From positions 594,161 to 658,160 of the forward strand of contig NW_006768791.1 in assembly GCF_000204055.1 (NCBI RefSeq): a DNA stretch of 64,000 nucleotides, given 5' to 3'. A model generated the notes under the pieces. That model was not told the DNA's origin, ran no database searches, and was given only the letters and a program-made list of their open reading frames with translations. Shown one piece after another: positions 11,701 through 22,438 of this stretch (its first letter is position 1; each line of letters starts with the position of its first letter). Both the position numbers and the translations under genes were made by a program. Origin of the DNA: Melampsora larici-populina 98AG31. Its lineage: Eukaryota > Basidiomycota > Pucciniomycetes > Pucciniales > Melampsoraceae.

Positions 11701-13607
11701 GCAAAAGGTGGAATAAACCCGGCTCCGTTTTGTTGTTGAGAATTGTACGAGTCCGATTGTGGGTTTGGACTGTTGTATCCAGATTGACCTTCGTATTGGC
11801 TTCCTTCATCATATGAACGTCTAATGATATGTTTGACCCCTTCAGGAATGAATTGCTCGGCAAAGGGTGGGATGAATCCGGCTCCGTTTTGTTGTTGAGA
11901 ATTGTATGAGTCCGATTGTGAGTTTGGGTTGTTGTATTGTGATTGACCTTGGTACTGATTATATTGGTCACGTCTGATGATATGCTTAACTCCTTCAGGA
12001 ATGAATTGCTCAGCAAAGGGTGGGATGAATCCGGCTCCGCCTTGTTGTTGAGAGGGGTACGAGTCATACTGGGAGTTTGGGTTGTTGTATGGTGATTGAC
12101 CTTGGTACTGATCATATTGGTCACGTCTGATGATATGTTTAACTCCTTCAGGAATGAATTGCTCGGCAAAGGGTGGAATAAACCCGGCTCCGTTTTGTTG
12201 CTGCTGTCGGCCGCCTTGGTACTGGCCATTTTGATTGTTAGAGTTAGAGCCATAGTTGGAACGATAGTTGTTGTCAGATTGCTGATAGTTGTTCTGATTG
12301 TTGTATTGCTGATCATCGGAACGACGGCCAAAAGGTGAACCACCAGCACCGGAGCGTGAACCACCAGAAAGTCCGGGGATGCCACCCGATAGGCCAGGGA
12401 TGCCGCCAGAGAGACCAGGGATGCCGCCAGAGAGACCAGGGATGCCGCCAGAAAGGCCGGGGATACTATCTAGGCCGGGGATTCCGCTACGAGCATTCAT
12501 CTGGTGGTAGCCCATGCCCGCCATGGATTGCCAGTGGAAATCATCAAGCGCACAGGCAACCTAGAAGATAGTGTAAATATATAAGTCACATGCCAGAAGA
12601 AGAGGATCATAAGAATAAGTGGATCTCACATCGACAACTTGGTCGCCCTCATCTGCAACCAAAAATTCCATGACAATCTTTTTGTCCATAAAGCTAGACA
12701 TATCAATGGCGCGCTGGTTGAGACCGCTAGACTTGAACATTTGAGTCGAGTTTCCTTGGGTCAAGTTTCCCATCGTATGATCGGAATTGATAGTTTCATT
12801 GATCATAAGCTGTGCTTGTGTCATGTTGCCAGGAGTACCGATATAGACTAAGAACGAGTCAGCGTAAGGCGAGTGGTCCATGCCGATTCTGTCATTGTAC
12901 ATGAAAAGAAGAGTGGTCAGCCCTATCTGCCAAACAGGACGTATGAAGCATTGAACATACATTTGATCAGTCCATGCGAGAATTACATGCGTCCCGTTCA
13001 ACTTCTTGGAATCAAGGTTGAAGGAGATCGAAAATCCTCCTCGGTCAAATAGCATGGTTCCAGGTTTACTGTCGTAGGTCTCTTTGCTGATCCCGTCGTT
13101 GGAGGTAACGAAGCCAGAAGATGGCGAGTCAAAGAAAGTCTTGGTGCGACTGTCACCAGACTTGATTTGCACATAATTAGGGCCTTCGATAGGAAACCTG
13201 ATGATATACGAGGTTGACAAGAGATAATTGTCAGTTAATGGGAAAAAGGTAAGGCCGAAAACCGAATGATCATACCCAAAATTGTGCGAGTCCAGCACTT
13301 TTGTTTGAACAGGACTCCCGATCACACTAACATCATCAATCAGGGACTTGAAGACTGCCTGTTGATCCGATCGGACAGCAGATCCAATGAAAGCGTTTGC
13401 ACCAAATCGGCGTCTGTCATTGGCTCCATATGTGGCCGAGTCTCCAATCATGTCAGGAGCAGGGCGGGTGGAATTCGTTGTTTTCGTAGTATTCGAGTGG
13501 CCCGAGTCTGATGAATTGGATGCGCTGTAGCCACTATCGGGTGCCTTACAAATCGCAGAGGATAGCAAAGCTACCACTGCCAATGGCACAATCGGAGAGT
13601 TCAACAT
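8744..13607 (-). CDS. Large secreted Gln/Asn-rich repeat protein, Kex2-processed-repeat type
   Basis: Three exons join cleanly: 12630-13607, 8939-12560 and 8744-8859, with introns 12561-12629 (69 bp, phase 0) and 8860-8938 (79 bp, phase 1), giving 1571 aa. I chose ATG 13607 because it begins a signal peptide (MLNSPIVPLAVVALLSSAIC). Residues about 25-326 form a Ser/Thr-rich spacer, an RRR site (65-67) and a globular domain I do not recognise. From 339 on come five IPGLSGG units, then four 51-53-residue units ending IPPFAEQFIPEGVKHIIRR or close (RR at about 471, 522, 573, 626), a long QNG-rich tract, and three related units in which RR is replaced by RP. The last exon supplies KRRQFIPAGFQALFQ at the C-terminus. 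Dibasic ends are Kex2 sites in fungal Kex2-processed repeat proteins such as Ustilago Rep1; release of peptides to the cell surface or host interface is inference. Confidence 0.85.
9365..11000 (-). repeat. Near-identical tandem triplication (about 540-565 bp unit) inside the repeat protein
   Basis: Three copies of a roughly 180-codon block, landmarks about 9511, 10075 and 10617 (all ttaccgttgtttcctcc), differ at few positions. Each carries the degenerate unit G(F)AE..IPDGVKNIFRPSD. The similarity implies recent duplication or ongoing gene conversion. Confidence 0.85.
11660..12210 (-). repeat. Four tandem about 153-bp units encoding the RR-terminated repeats
   Basis: Landmarks for the segment encoding FAEQFIPEG are near 12150, 12000, 11850 and 11690. 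Each unit encodes a Tyr/Gln/Asn/Ser-rich linker followed by the conserved amphipathic segment and Arg-Arg. Confidence 0.85.
12365..12475 (-). repeat. 21-bp minisatellite encoding IPGLSGG
   Basis: Five tandem copies of a 21-bp unit (agggatgccgccagagagacc and variants) at the start of exon 2 of the secreted repeat protein. Unit number is likely to vary between isolates. Confidence 0.85.
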
Positions 13608-14540
13608 CTTGGAGGTTTGACCACGAAAGAAGTAAAATTGGTTATTTCCTCTGAAAAAACGTGCTGGCAATGAAAGCGGTAAGATAAGATGGAGAAACGC
13701 GTAGAAAAGTTGATTCGTGTGGATAGATAGCTATCTGGAAGATCTGAAATATGTGATGAAGGCGACTGTGAAGACAAAGGAACTGTTGTCGCTGAAGTCT
13801 GAGGATGATGACAGAGAGAGAGAGGAAAGAGCTCTTCTTATATGCAATAAACCCAACAGCGAAGAGGTTTGTACCCAATATGGTGAATGATGCGAAGATC
13901 ACCACTGTCTTGCTGACAACAAACCAAGACACGATCAAGCTTGAAGGACATCTGGACCTGGGATAGAGAAAAAGGTCAATGTGCATCACCCGTCGCGGTT
14001 CCCAGGTAGTGATCGGTTGGTGTCTCCTGCGAATCAAAGCAAGTCCTGAGTCCCTCAAAGTTTCAAATTTCATTGATTTTGCTTATCTGAACCCTGTGGG
14101 CTGTAGAGAACAAGTGAGTTATTTGGCGTACCGTGGCAGTCATGTCGGACTCAAAAATAAATTCAATACGTACCATATCATAACATGCTCCTTCATGAGC
14201 TATCTCTTGGGTTGTCGCAGGCTGAGCTTTGTGGTACGCGACGTGAATGATCGTGGTTCGCGGAAATTTTCCATTTTCGTGCACTCAGGCTGGTCCAATC
14301 TCGTCCAGTCGAATTTGACAGGGAAATATTATACGGCTCCATTTGCATCATACGTTCGAACACGGTACAAGGACCAGGAGTTTGATAGCAGCACTGATGA
14401 GCTTTGAGATGCCCTTGGATGGGTTTTGGGCTTGTTGGCGCGTCGAATTACGATTCGAACCTGACATGTTACTCTGTGGTAGACCTGACTAAGGGTGGCC
14501 TCGGGTCCGGCCCCGGGCTCAATTGTCAGGCATTTTATGA
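13608..14540. other. Promoter region of the secreted repeat gene and intergenic DNA
   Basis: Upstream of the divergent end of the secreted repeat gene. Overlapping open frames up to about 142 codons occur on both strands (13642-14407) but show no domain, signal or splice logic, so I leave them as non-coding. Confidence 0.4.
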
Positions 14541-14544
14541 TTTT

Positions 14545-14684
14545 TTTTGGACCCCGGTATCCCCACCACCCCCCCTTGGTAGCCCAACCCCCCCTCCTTT
14601 TCACAGTCCCTGTCACAGCTAGTGAAAGCCCTACTTACCAGTGACACAAGCTGTGACAGTAATGCAGTCCAGGCTTTGCCTCTA
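14545..14684 (+). repeat. Repeat with an inverted copy at 33712-33832
   Basis: Contains ggaccccggtatccccacca, then tcacagctagtgaaagcc and agtgacacaagctgtgacag. The same landmarks occur in reverse order and orientation at 33712-33832. The repeat has no coding capacity. In this copy it is followed directly by the hairpin at 14711-14754. Confidence 0.7.
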
Positions 14685-14710
14685 GCTGTCCTTGAGATTA
14701 GCAAACTTAA

Positions 14711-14754
14711 CTAAGTCCCTCGTTGAGCTCAAGCCGCTCAAACGAGGGACTTAG
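14711..14754. repeat. Hairpin repeat, copy 1
   Basis: Arms CTAAGTCCCTCGTTGAG and CTCAAACGAGGGACTTAG pair with one bulge around a short CTCAAGCCG-containing loop. A near-identical hairpin lies in reverse orientation at 32103-32146, and a partial third copy (gactaagtccctcctcaaa) near 49014. It is probably the end of a dispersed element. Confidence 0.7.
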
Positions 14755-14757
14755 ACG

Positions 14758-15219
14758 CTATCTCATTTTTTTGGCGTGAGATCAGCCGGGGCTGTTTGCC
14801 AAAAACTGGCCTCCTTATAAAACTTTTTTTATGATTTCCACATTACTGCTTGCTAATAATGAAAAACACACGCCTAATTTTTTTGTACAATCTCAGACTC
14901 TCAGCTTTGAGATAGCTTGTGTGCTTCACAAGATATGTACAAATTTGTTGAGGACTCAAAGTCGAAATTTGCAGGGATTTTGATTGGTCCGCGCCTGAAA
15001 CTTCAGTTTTGGTGTGCAGTCCACAACAACAACTTTCAACTTATCTCTGGTCCAAAAAATCATATCACAATTGTGACAGGGGAGGTTGAAGAGGAGATGC
15101 AGGCGCATGTTTTTTATTATGGGGACGGAGACATGTTGAAATTGTAAAAAAAAGTTCTATAAGGAGGCCGGTTTTTGGCCAAAAGCCCCGGCCAATCTCA
15201 CGCCAAAAAAACGAGATAG
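14758..15219. mobile_element. MITE with about 75-bp terminal inverted repeats
   Basis: The left end (CTATCTCATTTTTTTGGCGT, continuing through gagatcagccggggct and ggcctccttata) matches the inverted right end (CTATCTCGTTTTTTTGGCGT, continuing likewise) over about 75 bp with few changes. If the repeats start at TCTC, both flanks are TA, as for Tc1/mariner-type insertion. The 300-bp interior has a 76-codon open frame without ATG start or known domain. Confidence 0.75.
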
Positions 15220-16084
15220 TAGAGACCAGGCGCTACTTTTCGTTTTTTGTTGTTACGAACTTACAATATGGGGCTTGTTTTTCACCGTTTTCGTGACTTT
15301 ACGTCTTATATTCGCCCGAGACATCAAATTGACATGCATTGCGCAGTCCGATTGACGAGTTTCGAGGTTCCTTATCGACGAGGCTCGCATGGGTTTGCTG
15401 GGTTTGGGTGAGGCACGCCATCCTACGCACGGAGGGGAATGGCAGCATACACATCGCTTGGCTGGACTACGGATGCTTGGCATCCGGCAGTGAAATTTTG
15501 GAAAGTTCCCTTTCTGGACCTCGCATTTTTGTTGTTATGCAAGCCGCTCACATCTGGATTTGTACCTTTTCGCCTTGGGAAAGCAGTTCTTGTTGCACTT
15601 CTCTCGATCTCAGAGAAGTGCAACAACCTTTGCGTCGTGATATCGCCACGAAATGGTATGGCTTTTGAGCAAACCTTACGATTGGATGGCGACTCGATTT
15701 CTGTGAAAGGTCTGGGCCGGTCTGGTATATATACCGGATGCGTAGGATTGCTTGGTGGCCCATTGCCCATAGTCATCTTGGTGTGTTACCTTTTTTTTTG
15801 GAAAGTGCCTTGCTTGGCCCCCAATTGGCGTCCTGCTGACATCCACTTTCGTTAGCTATACACAATTACCTTTGACGCTATACAAAAATCCCGGTACGTT
15901 TTTGAAAGTCTCATATTTTCGAATTCATATTCTTTTGAGACTTAAGGGTTTTTGGAATGGAAACATCAGAAAAACGAAATATGTCTCAAGCCAACTGGTC
16001 TCTATCCACCAGTCTGAACGTTTCCAATTGTTTGCCCGCTCAGGTGAGCAATTACGAGGAGGTTTGGCTCGTGCGTCCTACTGT
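15220..16084. other. Intergenic stretch with overlapping spurious frames
   Basis: Open frames of up to about 138 codons overlap on both strands (15339-15855), but none has a domain and several depend on non-ATG starts. Apart from the hairpin at 15590-15626 I see nothing to annotate. Confidence 0.4.
15590..15626. repeat. Perfect 15-bp hairpin with 7-nt loop
   Basis: TTGTTGCACTTCTCT pairs perfectly with AGAGAAGTGCAACAA around cgatctc. It lies in an intergenic stretch (15220-16084) where I find no supported gene. Confidence 0.75.
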
Positions 16085-16395
16085 AGTTACACCACAGATG
16101 CGTCCCGCCCGTCTGCAGACGGCCTAGCCAGGCGGACGCCAGACCGCCAGCCATCGCGTAGGGGCAGGCCGTCTGCCGTTGGCCCTCACACGCGGCGTCT
16201 GGCAGACGCCTGCTGTGCTCGCCTTCAGGCGGCATTGATTGCGCCTGCTGGCCAGCTGTGATCTGCCCTCAGACGGTCAGCAGGCCAAATGGGCCGACAC
16301 ACATTCGGGGTGCATCCGGCACTTGTGTTTGCTTACCCGGTCCGATTCAGGCATTCGGATATCTACACGGGGTGAATCAGGCTCTGGGTGGCTGA
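16085..16395. repeat. GC-rich repeat with CTGCAGACGG/GGCGGTC motifs, copy 1
   Basis: Begins TAGTTACACCACAGATGCG and is packed with short motifs of the type GTCTGCAGACGG, CAGGCGG and GCCGTCTG in both orientations, much richer in GC than its surroundings. The inverted relative at 26480-26795 ends with the matching sequence (TTAGCTACACCACGG read on the minus strand) and has the same motif density. The two appear to be one family of non-coding elements. Confidence 0.6.
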
Positions 16396-16606
16396 GCTCA
16401 GCTCAGCTCAGCACTGCTTGCCAACCCACGATTTGCACGATTTGTTTCACTCAAAAATTATTTCAATTTCAAAGTCACCGTTCTCTATCTCTATCTATAA
16501 TACAAGTCTGATGAGAGAGAGGGACCAGGAAAACATAATGTAATACTTGACTCCATTTTGTAATTAGAATTTATATCTGATACGACATATTGAATAGATG
16601 GTCGAC

Positions 16607-18146
16607 TTAAGCTATACTCGAGTTCGGGGTTTGGTTTGATGCAGATGTACTCATATGTTCCCCCCCTCCAGGCATTCGCGCCTTGATGGCCTCGTCGGTT
16701 GGCAAGTCCAAGGTGACTTTGGGATCGCGGCCTTTCAGGTTTTTGAACCAAAGCCGACCATCAAAAAGGTCGCGGTCCTCGTCATAGATGATTTGGTAGA
16801 AGCTGTGTTCGCATGTGTGATAAGTGTTAAGTTCAGCCATTGACAAAGTTTGGGGATACAATATTTATGATGACTAACGCGGTAGTATAGTCCTCATTTC
16901 TCTTCATTCGCAACTCGGCCAGCTTCTTATCAACAACAGCCCAAATAGATTCGCGCCCTTGGCCACCTTTTAGAACCAGTCTTGCCGCTTCACGACGCTG
17001 AGCACAAAAAAAAGGTTAGCCCTCAAAACGTTTTGATAACAGAAGTTCTATCGGAGCTTACAAGATAAGCGATTCGCGCTCGCGTGGGTTTATCGGTGGC
17101 TGCCCACACCTTTTCCACGTTGGTTTCCTCCACGGCCACTCCGCATCTGACAGCAACCTGATTCGCAAACATAATGAGTACTCATATCCCTAAATGAAGG
17201 AATGGCCACTGACTGACCCGTTGAACCATTCCCTTGATGTTGGGAACCGGAATGTCCACTAGCTCTTTCATTTTAGAATCATGTATCCCTGCCAAAAGCT
17301 GTTTTGATGGTGAGTTTACATACATAATATAAGAAACGTGAAACTAAAAAACTAACAACATTGTGGAGTTTTTCTCGCGCGTGTTTACCGGCGTCCCGCA
17401 GGGCACTGGCGTACGCTTGCGTATCAGCGGCCTCTTCAACACCGCAGACTTGGATAGGAAGGTGTTCCGCTGCGAATGCCACACCTTCCTTCGCAACAGT
17501 TTTCTATAGGAGAGCACACGGTCAGTCAAAGCCATCAGCCAATACAAAGCTGATTTCTTACCTTGATGGTACTAAACAAAGAATTGGGAAGATAACCTTC
17601 CGGGCCGTTCTCAATCGCGGTATACGCGTCGAGCAGGGGTGAAAAAAGTAGTTTGAGGGCTAAGGGGTTGATCAACCCCTAATCCTCAACCCTTTTCGAG
17701 GTAAGCTAGCTGCAATGATTCCACACCTGATCCAAAATCAATGCGAGATTACGTACCAGAAGTTTGTCACTGGCAACCCACTTTTGGCGCGCGGGTAGCT
17801 TGGGTTGCGTTCCTGGGGTAACTGCGGAAGGAGTGCCGGTAACGATTCCAGGGGTTTGAGCGCGTTCTAAAAGCGCTCGGGAGAGGACTGCCACTTGGTC
17901 GCTCAGCGCGTCAATCTTGCCATTGGCACGGACCACCTCCATGAGCAGCTTGAAGTGTGCAGTTGCGTAGGCCAGATGGCGATTGTTCTCGCCGTAAACC
18001 TTTGAAAATATCGAAAAATTAAAAAAAAAGTTGAGTGAAATATCAAAGGTTTTATTCTGAGGTAGACTCAGGCCTGGGTGGTGTACCTCTGATTGGGCCA
18101 TGGCGAATGATTGAAAGGCCCCTTCCAATCCGCACTGCCTCGCCAT
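16607..18146 (-). CDS. Unknown 8-exon gene, about 351 aa
   Basis: Eight exons fit in agreeing phase: 18087-18146, 17757-17999, 17562-17678, 17360-17503, 17218-17298, 17062-17157, 16879-16997 and 16607-16802. The start is the first ATG (MARQCGLEG..); the frame is open further 5' without an ATG, so an upstream exon is possible. The fourth donor could lie 3 bp further (17357). I recognise no domain. Residues about 20-100 include a helical segment with heptad-like spacing (KIDALSDQVAVLSRALLERA), and the C-terminus is acidic then Pro/Gly-rich. No signal peptide. Clean splicing and absence of stops argue for a functional gene. The GC content of its exons is higher than the adjoining intergenic DNA. 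Confidence 0.65.
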
Positions 18147-19679
18147 CGCTTTGAAGATTTGCAAGGTTTGCACGGTGTAGAACTTATAACCCAACAAGGG
18201 TTATACAGAGCTGGAAGAGGATAATCTACTAATAAAATGACTAGTAGAAGTTGTCTAAGGACTGCTCTTCTAAAACAACACAATCAGAAAGAGCTCTGTT
18301 GTATTGAGTACTGATAAGGCACCAGAGAAATATAACTTCACACGTAATTTTAACTTCAAAAGCACACTTTGTATTACTATCAACACTGCTATAGTGTTAT
18401 TCCCAATTGATAACTGAAAAAAAATAAGCAATATCTGATTGATATTATTCCCAATAAGTCTTTATGACTATAAAACTAAAGTAAATTTCTCTTTATAACT
18501 GTAATAAAGGGCGTATTTAAGTGAACAGGTACTATTAAAATAAGTTTATGATGATAAACAAAATAATAATGGCGTAAATGATAAAGAAAAAAAAGGGAAC
18601 AACAGTCCCAAAACCCTCTCAAAGTATATATAACAATGTACTAGAACTTTTACAATGGTCAACAGCCTCAAAACCAATCAAATCCGCCCAAAATTCCCTA
18701 AAAACCCTATGATGACGCAATGTAATGGTTTTGCTACTAATAAATGATGTAATTTTCACAGCTAAAAGTGATCAATGACGCAATAATATGATGTACAGCA
18801 CTTCTTATGATGAATACAGGTGATTTTTTCCTTGTAAACTAGCTGAAAACCAATTTTTGAGATTACGAATTTTTTCAGATGTGCTCCAATTTTTGATTAC
18901 TAAAGTGCATCTTGTAGCCCACGTGTTACTGATCATTTCTGACACCTACATGACCTACTTCTGATGAGTGATGAGTAAGATATTGAGTTGTGAAGTTAAG
19001 GTTTTTAGTGTTACATATGACTTGTGACTGTAAATTCGAGATTCACACCAATTCTTTATTTGCCTTATAACTTTTTACACAAACCTCCGTTACTAATGAT
19101 TTAAAGTTTGTACATTATGTAATCCACTCTTCTGCGTTGAATGAGCCATCTACCAACCTATTCTGACGTCATTTGACATATGTAATTAGCTGAAAACCTC
19201 CATTTTCCACGAATTTCACCCATTTTCTTCACTTTTCACAGCTACTACTATCTTTTTCTTGCTCATGTAATATGACATCATCATCTATAGCCTTAAAAAT
19301 CCCGGAAAATCCTCTTGGCAACCTTAAATTCCATCACTACCACTATTACACAACCAAACTACACGTGTACCTCTTGTTTACCAACTTCGAAAAAGTGCTT
19401 TTTTCCTAATAACTTCTGTTTCTACTTATCAACCTTGAAGATTAAAATTGTCATAGTATCATATAATGCTGTTCTTTCATATTCTAACCTCATAATACCC
19501 ATAACTTTATTTTTACTAACCTAAAAACCATTTTCCAACCTTTATACCTATAATTTCGAATTTTTCTTATGTTTTTCTTTCTTTCTTTTTGTAATAAATT
19601 TGTAAGTAAACTATAATGATCTTAATATATAATGTGAAATAAAATGATGTAATGTTGACCTAATGACCAATACATAAGC
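18147..19679. other. AT-rich intergenic stretch
   Basis: No supported gene. A small hairpin (TATAACCC-aacaa-GGGTTATA) sits at about 18186-18206. The rest is AT-rich low-complexity sequence with many dispersed ATGA/TGATG words. Confidence 0.45.
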
Positions 19680-20501
19680 CTACAAGAGCTTCAATTGATC
19701 AAAAACCTCCATTTCGAATTTTCTTTCCTGCTGAATCCTGCTAATAAACTGGTAAACTGGTAATTGTGAATTTTTTAATTGATCCCATAAATTGATCACC
19801 ACAACGGGAAGCGGGGAAGAAAAGTAAGGGGTTACTTCGCTGGGGTTATCATCCGGGTGACCACCGATGGGTGGCTCAGTTCCACGAGCGCCTCGTGAAT
19901 TGGTTTGCGAGGCTAAACCGCGAGGTGGCCTCTGGGGACCAGTTGGAGTGCTGGTTTGCCCTGCTGGGGAAACCGATCGCTCGTCCCGCTCGCGACGAGC
20001 AGGATCCAAGGGCAAACGGTCCTCGTGGCGAGGAGTGCGCTGAAATTGAAAACCGCGAGACATCTCATGGCTGTCCCGTCGATCTGTTGGGGAGTCAAAA
20101 ATACCTAAAACGCACACGGGGTGATCAGCTTCAGGCTGCCCAAAGTGCTTAGGAACTCGAACTCACCAGTTGAGTTCCTAAGTGAAACATGGTTGTTGAA
20201 ACCTTGAAGCTGACCGCCTGCCGAAGGGGATCGGAGGCCATTGCCAAGGTCTTGAGAACCTTGCCCGGGATTTGGGCCTCGACCAGTGATTTGATCCCCT
20301 GGAAAGGGCGAAGTGAGTACAACACCATTTACATATGTGGGAAAGCTTACCAAAGTTGAAAGAAGAGTCCATGTTCAGCATGGTGGTGGTAGAACTCGGT
20401 TTGGGCAGATCAAGCGGAATGCCCAATTTGTTTGGGTTGTGGGAAGCAGAATTTTGCAAGGCGTGTGGTTTGCAATTTTTTTTGCAAACCACACTTGACA
20501 A
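19680..20501 (-). CDS. Disordered Arg/Pro/Gly-rich protein, three exons, 235 aa
   Basis: Exons 20351-20501, 20167-20298 and 19680-20104 join in frame through introns of 52 and 62 bp (both phase 1). The start is the ATG at 20501 (MSSVVCKKNC..). The middle is Gly/Gln/Ser-rich (TGRGPNPGQGSQDLGNG) and the third exon is Arg-rich with RRD, RRERDERS and PPRGLASQTNSRGARG stretches, so most of the protein is predicted to be disordered; such composition is common in RNA-binding or chromatin-associated proteins but no domain is visible. The final 50 residues may be helical (LPVYQFISRIQQERKFEMEV). It lies head to head, 132 bp apart, with the SAM-like gene at 20634, so the two may share a promoter. Confidence 0.6.
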
Positions 20502-20633
20502 AAGTGGTAGCCCAGCGCCACTTTTTGTCCTAACTGATCTGAAGTGTGGGCCACTTCAGATCGCTCAAAAGATCTTCGGTCAGCCCTCCAAAATCAGATT
20601 GGAATTCTGGAGATACCATCACAACCCACCACC

Positions 20634-21327
20634 ATGTTGCCCAAAAGAACTCGCAGCCATACCTCTCAGAAGGTCCAGCGTAAGGTGAATCGAAAAGATT
20701 CTTACCTTGGGTTTGCCAAAGATTCGTGAGTCCAATTCGTTCCACCTGATGTTCATAATTCAAATGAAACTGATCAGTTTCGTGTCCTGTTTGCCTGAAC
20801 CCAGTGAATCGGATTCGAGTCAACGGGAGCGAGTCATTGCCAAAAAGGAAGACTCACCCCGACCGGCGCTCGACTGCCTTCAGGAAGATGCGAGCAGGAC
20901 TCCAGGTCCAGAGTCCCAGAGTTCTCACGGCGCTGAACGTGAATCCTCCACTGACGTTCAAGTGGACAAGTTGGGTAGGTCTTTGAAAAACTTGAGTCAT
21001 AGAACACATAAGTCACCAATAACTGATGTGTTCTTTATAGCGTTCTCTGTTGACCGAGGGAGGGTGATTTTTTCTAAACTTCGAAAGATCATGGAATCTA
21101 CAACATTGAAGGATTATCTACACTTTTGCCATTTGGAAGCCGAAGAGATCGAGCATGTGCTACCGATCCTTCTGTCGAATGGGGTCAATCATTTTGACCT
21201 CTTCTTATTTGTGGACTATGTGAACTGGGACGTTTTGCGGAAATGGGGTATCTCAGTAGGAACCAGCGCTCGCATTATGGTTCATGCGGTCATGTACTAT
21301 CAATTTCACGTCGGAAGGGGGATTTGA
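20634..21327 (+). CDS. SAM-like helical domain protein, three exons, 182 aa
   Basis: Exons 20634-20725, 20805-20974 and 21041-21327 join in frame (introns 79 and 66 bp, phases 2 and 1). The N-terminal half is basic, then Ser/Glu-rich and probably disordered. Residues about 110-178 resemble a SAM domain: a helix with LxNGVxxFDLFLFVDYVNW, then LRKWGISVGTSARIMVHAV, matching the family pattern L..LGI..G.R..I...I. SAM domains mediate protein or RNA interactions and polymerisation. It is transcribed divergently from the disordered gene at 19680-20501. Assignment rests on pattern only and a structure search would settle it. Confidence 0.6.
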
Positions 21328-21667
21328 TTGGGTTGTGAATTTAATTTTGTCGTACATGAAATGCAACAACAGTGTTCAATCTTGCATCATGAGATGGATT
21401 GTGGATTGATATCATCATTAGCCTTTGTTTGGAATTATTGATGGTGACTAAAAGCGTTGGTGAAAGGTCAAACAAGATCTGAGCGATATCTAGCCTGGAT
21501 ATCGCTCACGAGATTGAGTTGAGATATGATCGATTCCGAAACGGAGTCATTGATATCACTTCATCAGACGTGATATAAACAACTCCGAAGTTTGCTTCAC
21601 GCTATCCATCATAACTTGTCAAACTTCTATCAAACTTCCCAAAAACACAAATCACCCAAAATTCACA
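21328..21667. other. Intergenic stretch with a perfect hairpin
   Basis: At 21480-21508, TGAGCGATATC and GATATCGCTCA form a perfect 11-bp stem around tagcctg (7 nt). No coding signal. It lies between the SAM-like gene and the Gag-like gene, both on the plus strand. Confidence 0.65.
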
Positions 21668-22187
21668 ATGCTCATGAAACCGGTCAGAATTCTACCCCCT
21701 CGGATGTCACCCAAAGTGCTCAAATTGATTGAGAAGGCACGTGCGGAAGGCCAGAACCTTGAGGCAATGGACCACCTCCTTGATATGCTCGACTTTGGCG
21801 AAATGACCCACTACGCCAGCTTGACCACTCGCCTGTCATGCGAAGGAGCCAATTATCCTGATTGGATTGCCCGGCTTGACCAAACCATATGGACACTGGC
21901 GAACAAACGATTTTACTTGCAATCGCCACCTTCGGAAATTACCACCCTTCTTGACTTGGTTTTGGACGAAGTCGTGTTGGCCATGATTCACGCCACAGTT
22001 CATTGCACTGTGTCTCACGCGCTTGGAAATATGAGAGGCGCGCATGATGCCGTCATGTGGATCAAATGGTTCTACGATATCAACAGTAAGTTTCGTATCT
22101 GAAGAACCTGATCTTAGCATATCAAACTGAACTTTGTTCATTTGCTCAGCTTCAGACAAAGAAATCTATACCTTGTGGTGTTTGTAG
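21668..22187 (+). CDS. Gag-like or domesticated retroelement protein, two exons, 151 aa
   Basis: Exon 21668-22085 joins 22150-22187 (intron 64 bp, phase 1), ending in TAG. The body contains LSCEGANYPDWIARLDQTI, which resembles the L.G.NY..W...M motif of copia-type Gag proteins, followed by helices with LLDLVLDEVVLAMIHATV. There is no CCHC knuckle, protease or integrase downstream, so if it derives from a retroelement it is either a remnant or a co-opted gene. The second exon is short but splice sites and phase agree. The Gag resemblance is weak. Confidence 0.5.
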
Positions 22188-22376
22188 GATCACACAAAGG
22201 TTGTGTTTTTGGAGAAAATGAATCTTTATCTTTGGCATAAATTTAACACGAGGCATTAAACAGAAAGAATGGATTCACCATATTATAATCCATTCAAAGG
22301 GGATCATGGGATGTCAATGGCTGTAATTAAGTCACCATAACATTAATGGATTATAACATTCAGTCCTGGTCATCAT

Positions 22377-22423
22377 TATATATTTGCTTTGACTATTCAT
22401 TATATATTTGCTTTGACTATGCT
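22377..22423. repeat. Tandem duplication of about 23 bp
   Basis: TTATATATTTGCTTTGACTA occurs twice in tandem, just 3' of the Tnp2-like transposase gene. Confidence 0.8.
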
Positions 22424-22438
22424 GATACTGAATATGGT

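Noticed and set aside
9365..12475. Regular repeats considered as a CRISPR-like or satellite array
   Set aside because: The repeats are multiples of three, keep one frame open for 3.6 kb and encode the secreted protein; the genome is eukaryotic.
13642..14407. Overlapping 142-143-codon frames on both strands
   Set aside because: No domain, no signal peptide, no codon or splice support; overlap each other.
14430..14500. Possible minus-strand tRNA (GGTTCGAATC T-loop-like string)
   Set aside because: No T-stem, anticodon stem or acceptor stem can be formed around it.
15339..15855. Overlapping frames up to 138 codons
   Set aside because: Mutually overlapping on both strands, several without ATG, no recognisable product.
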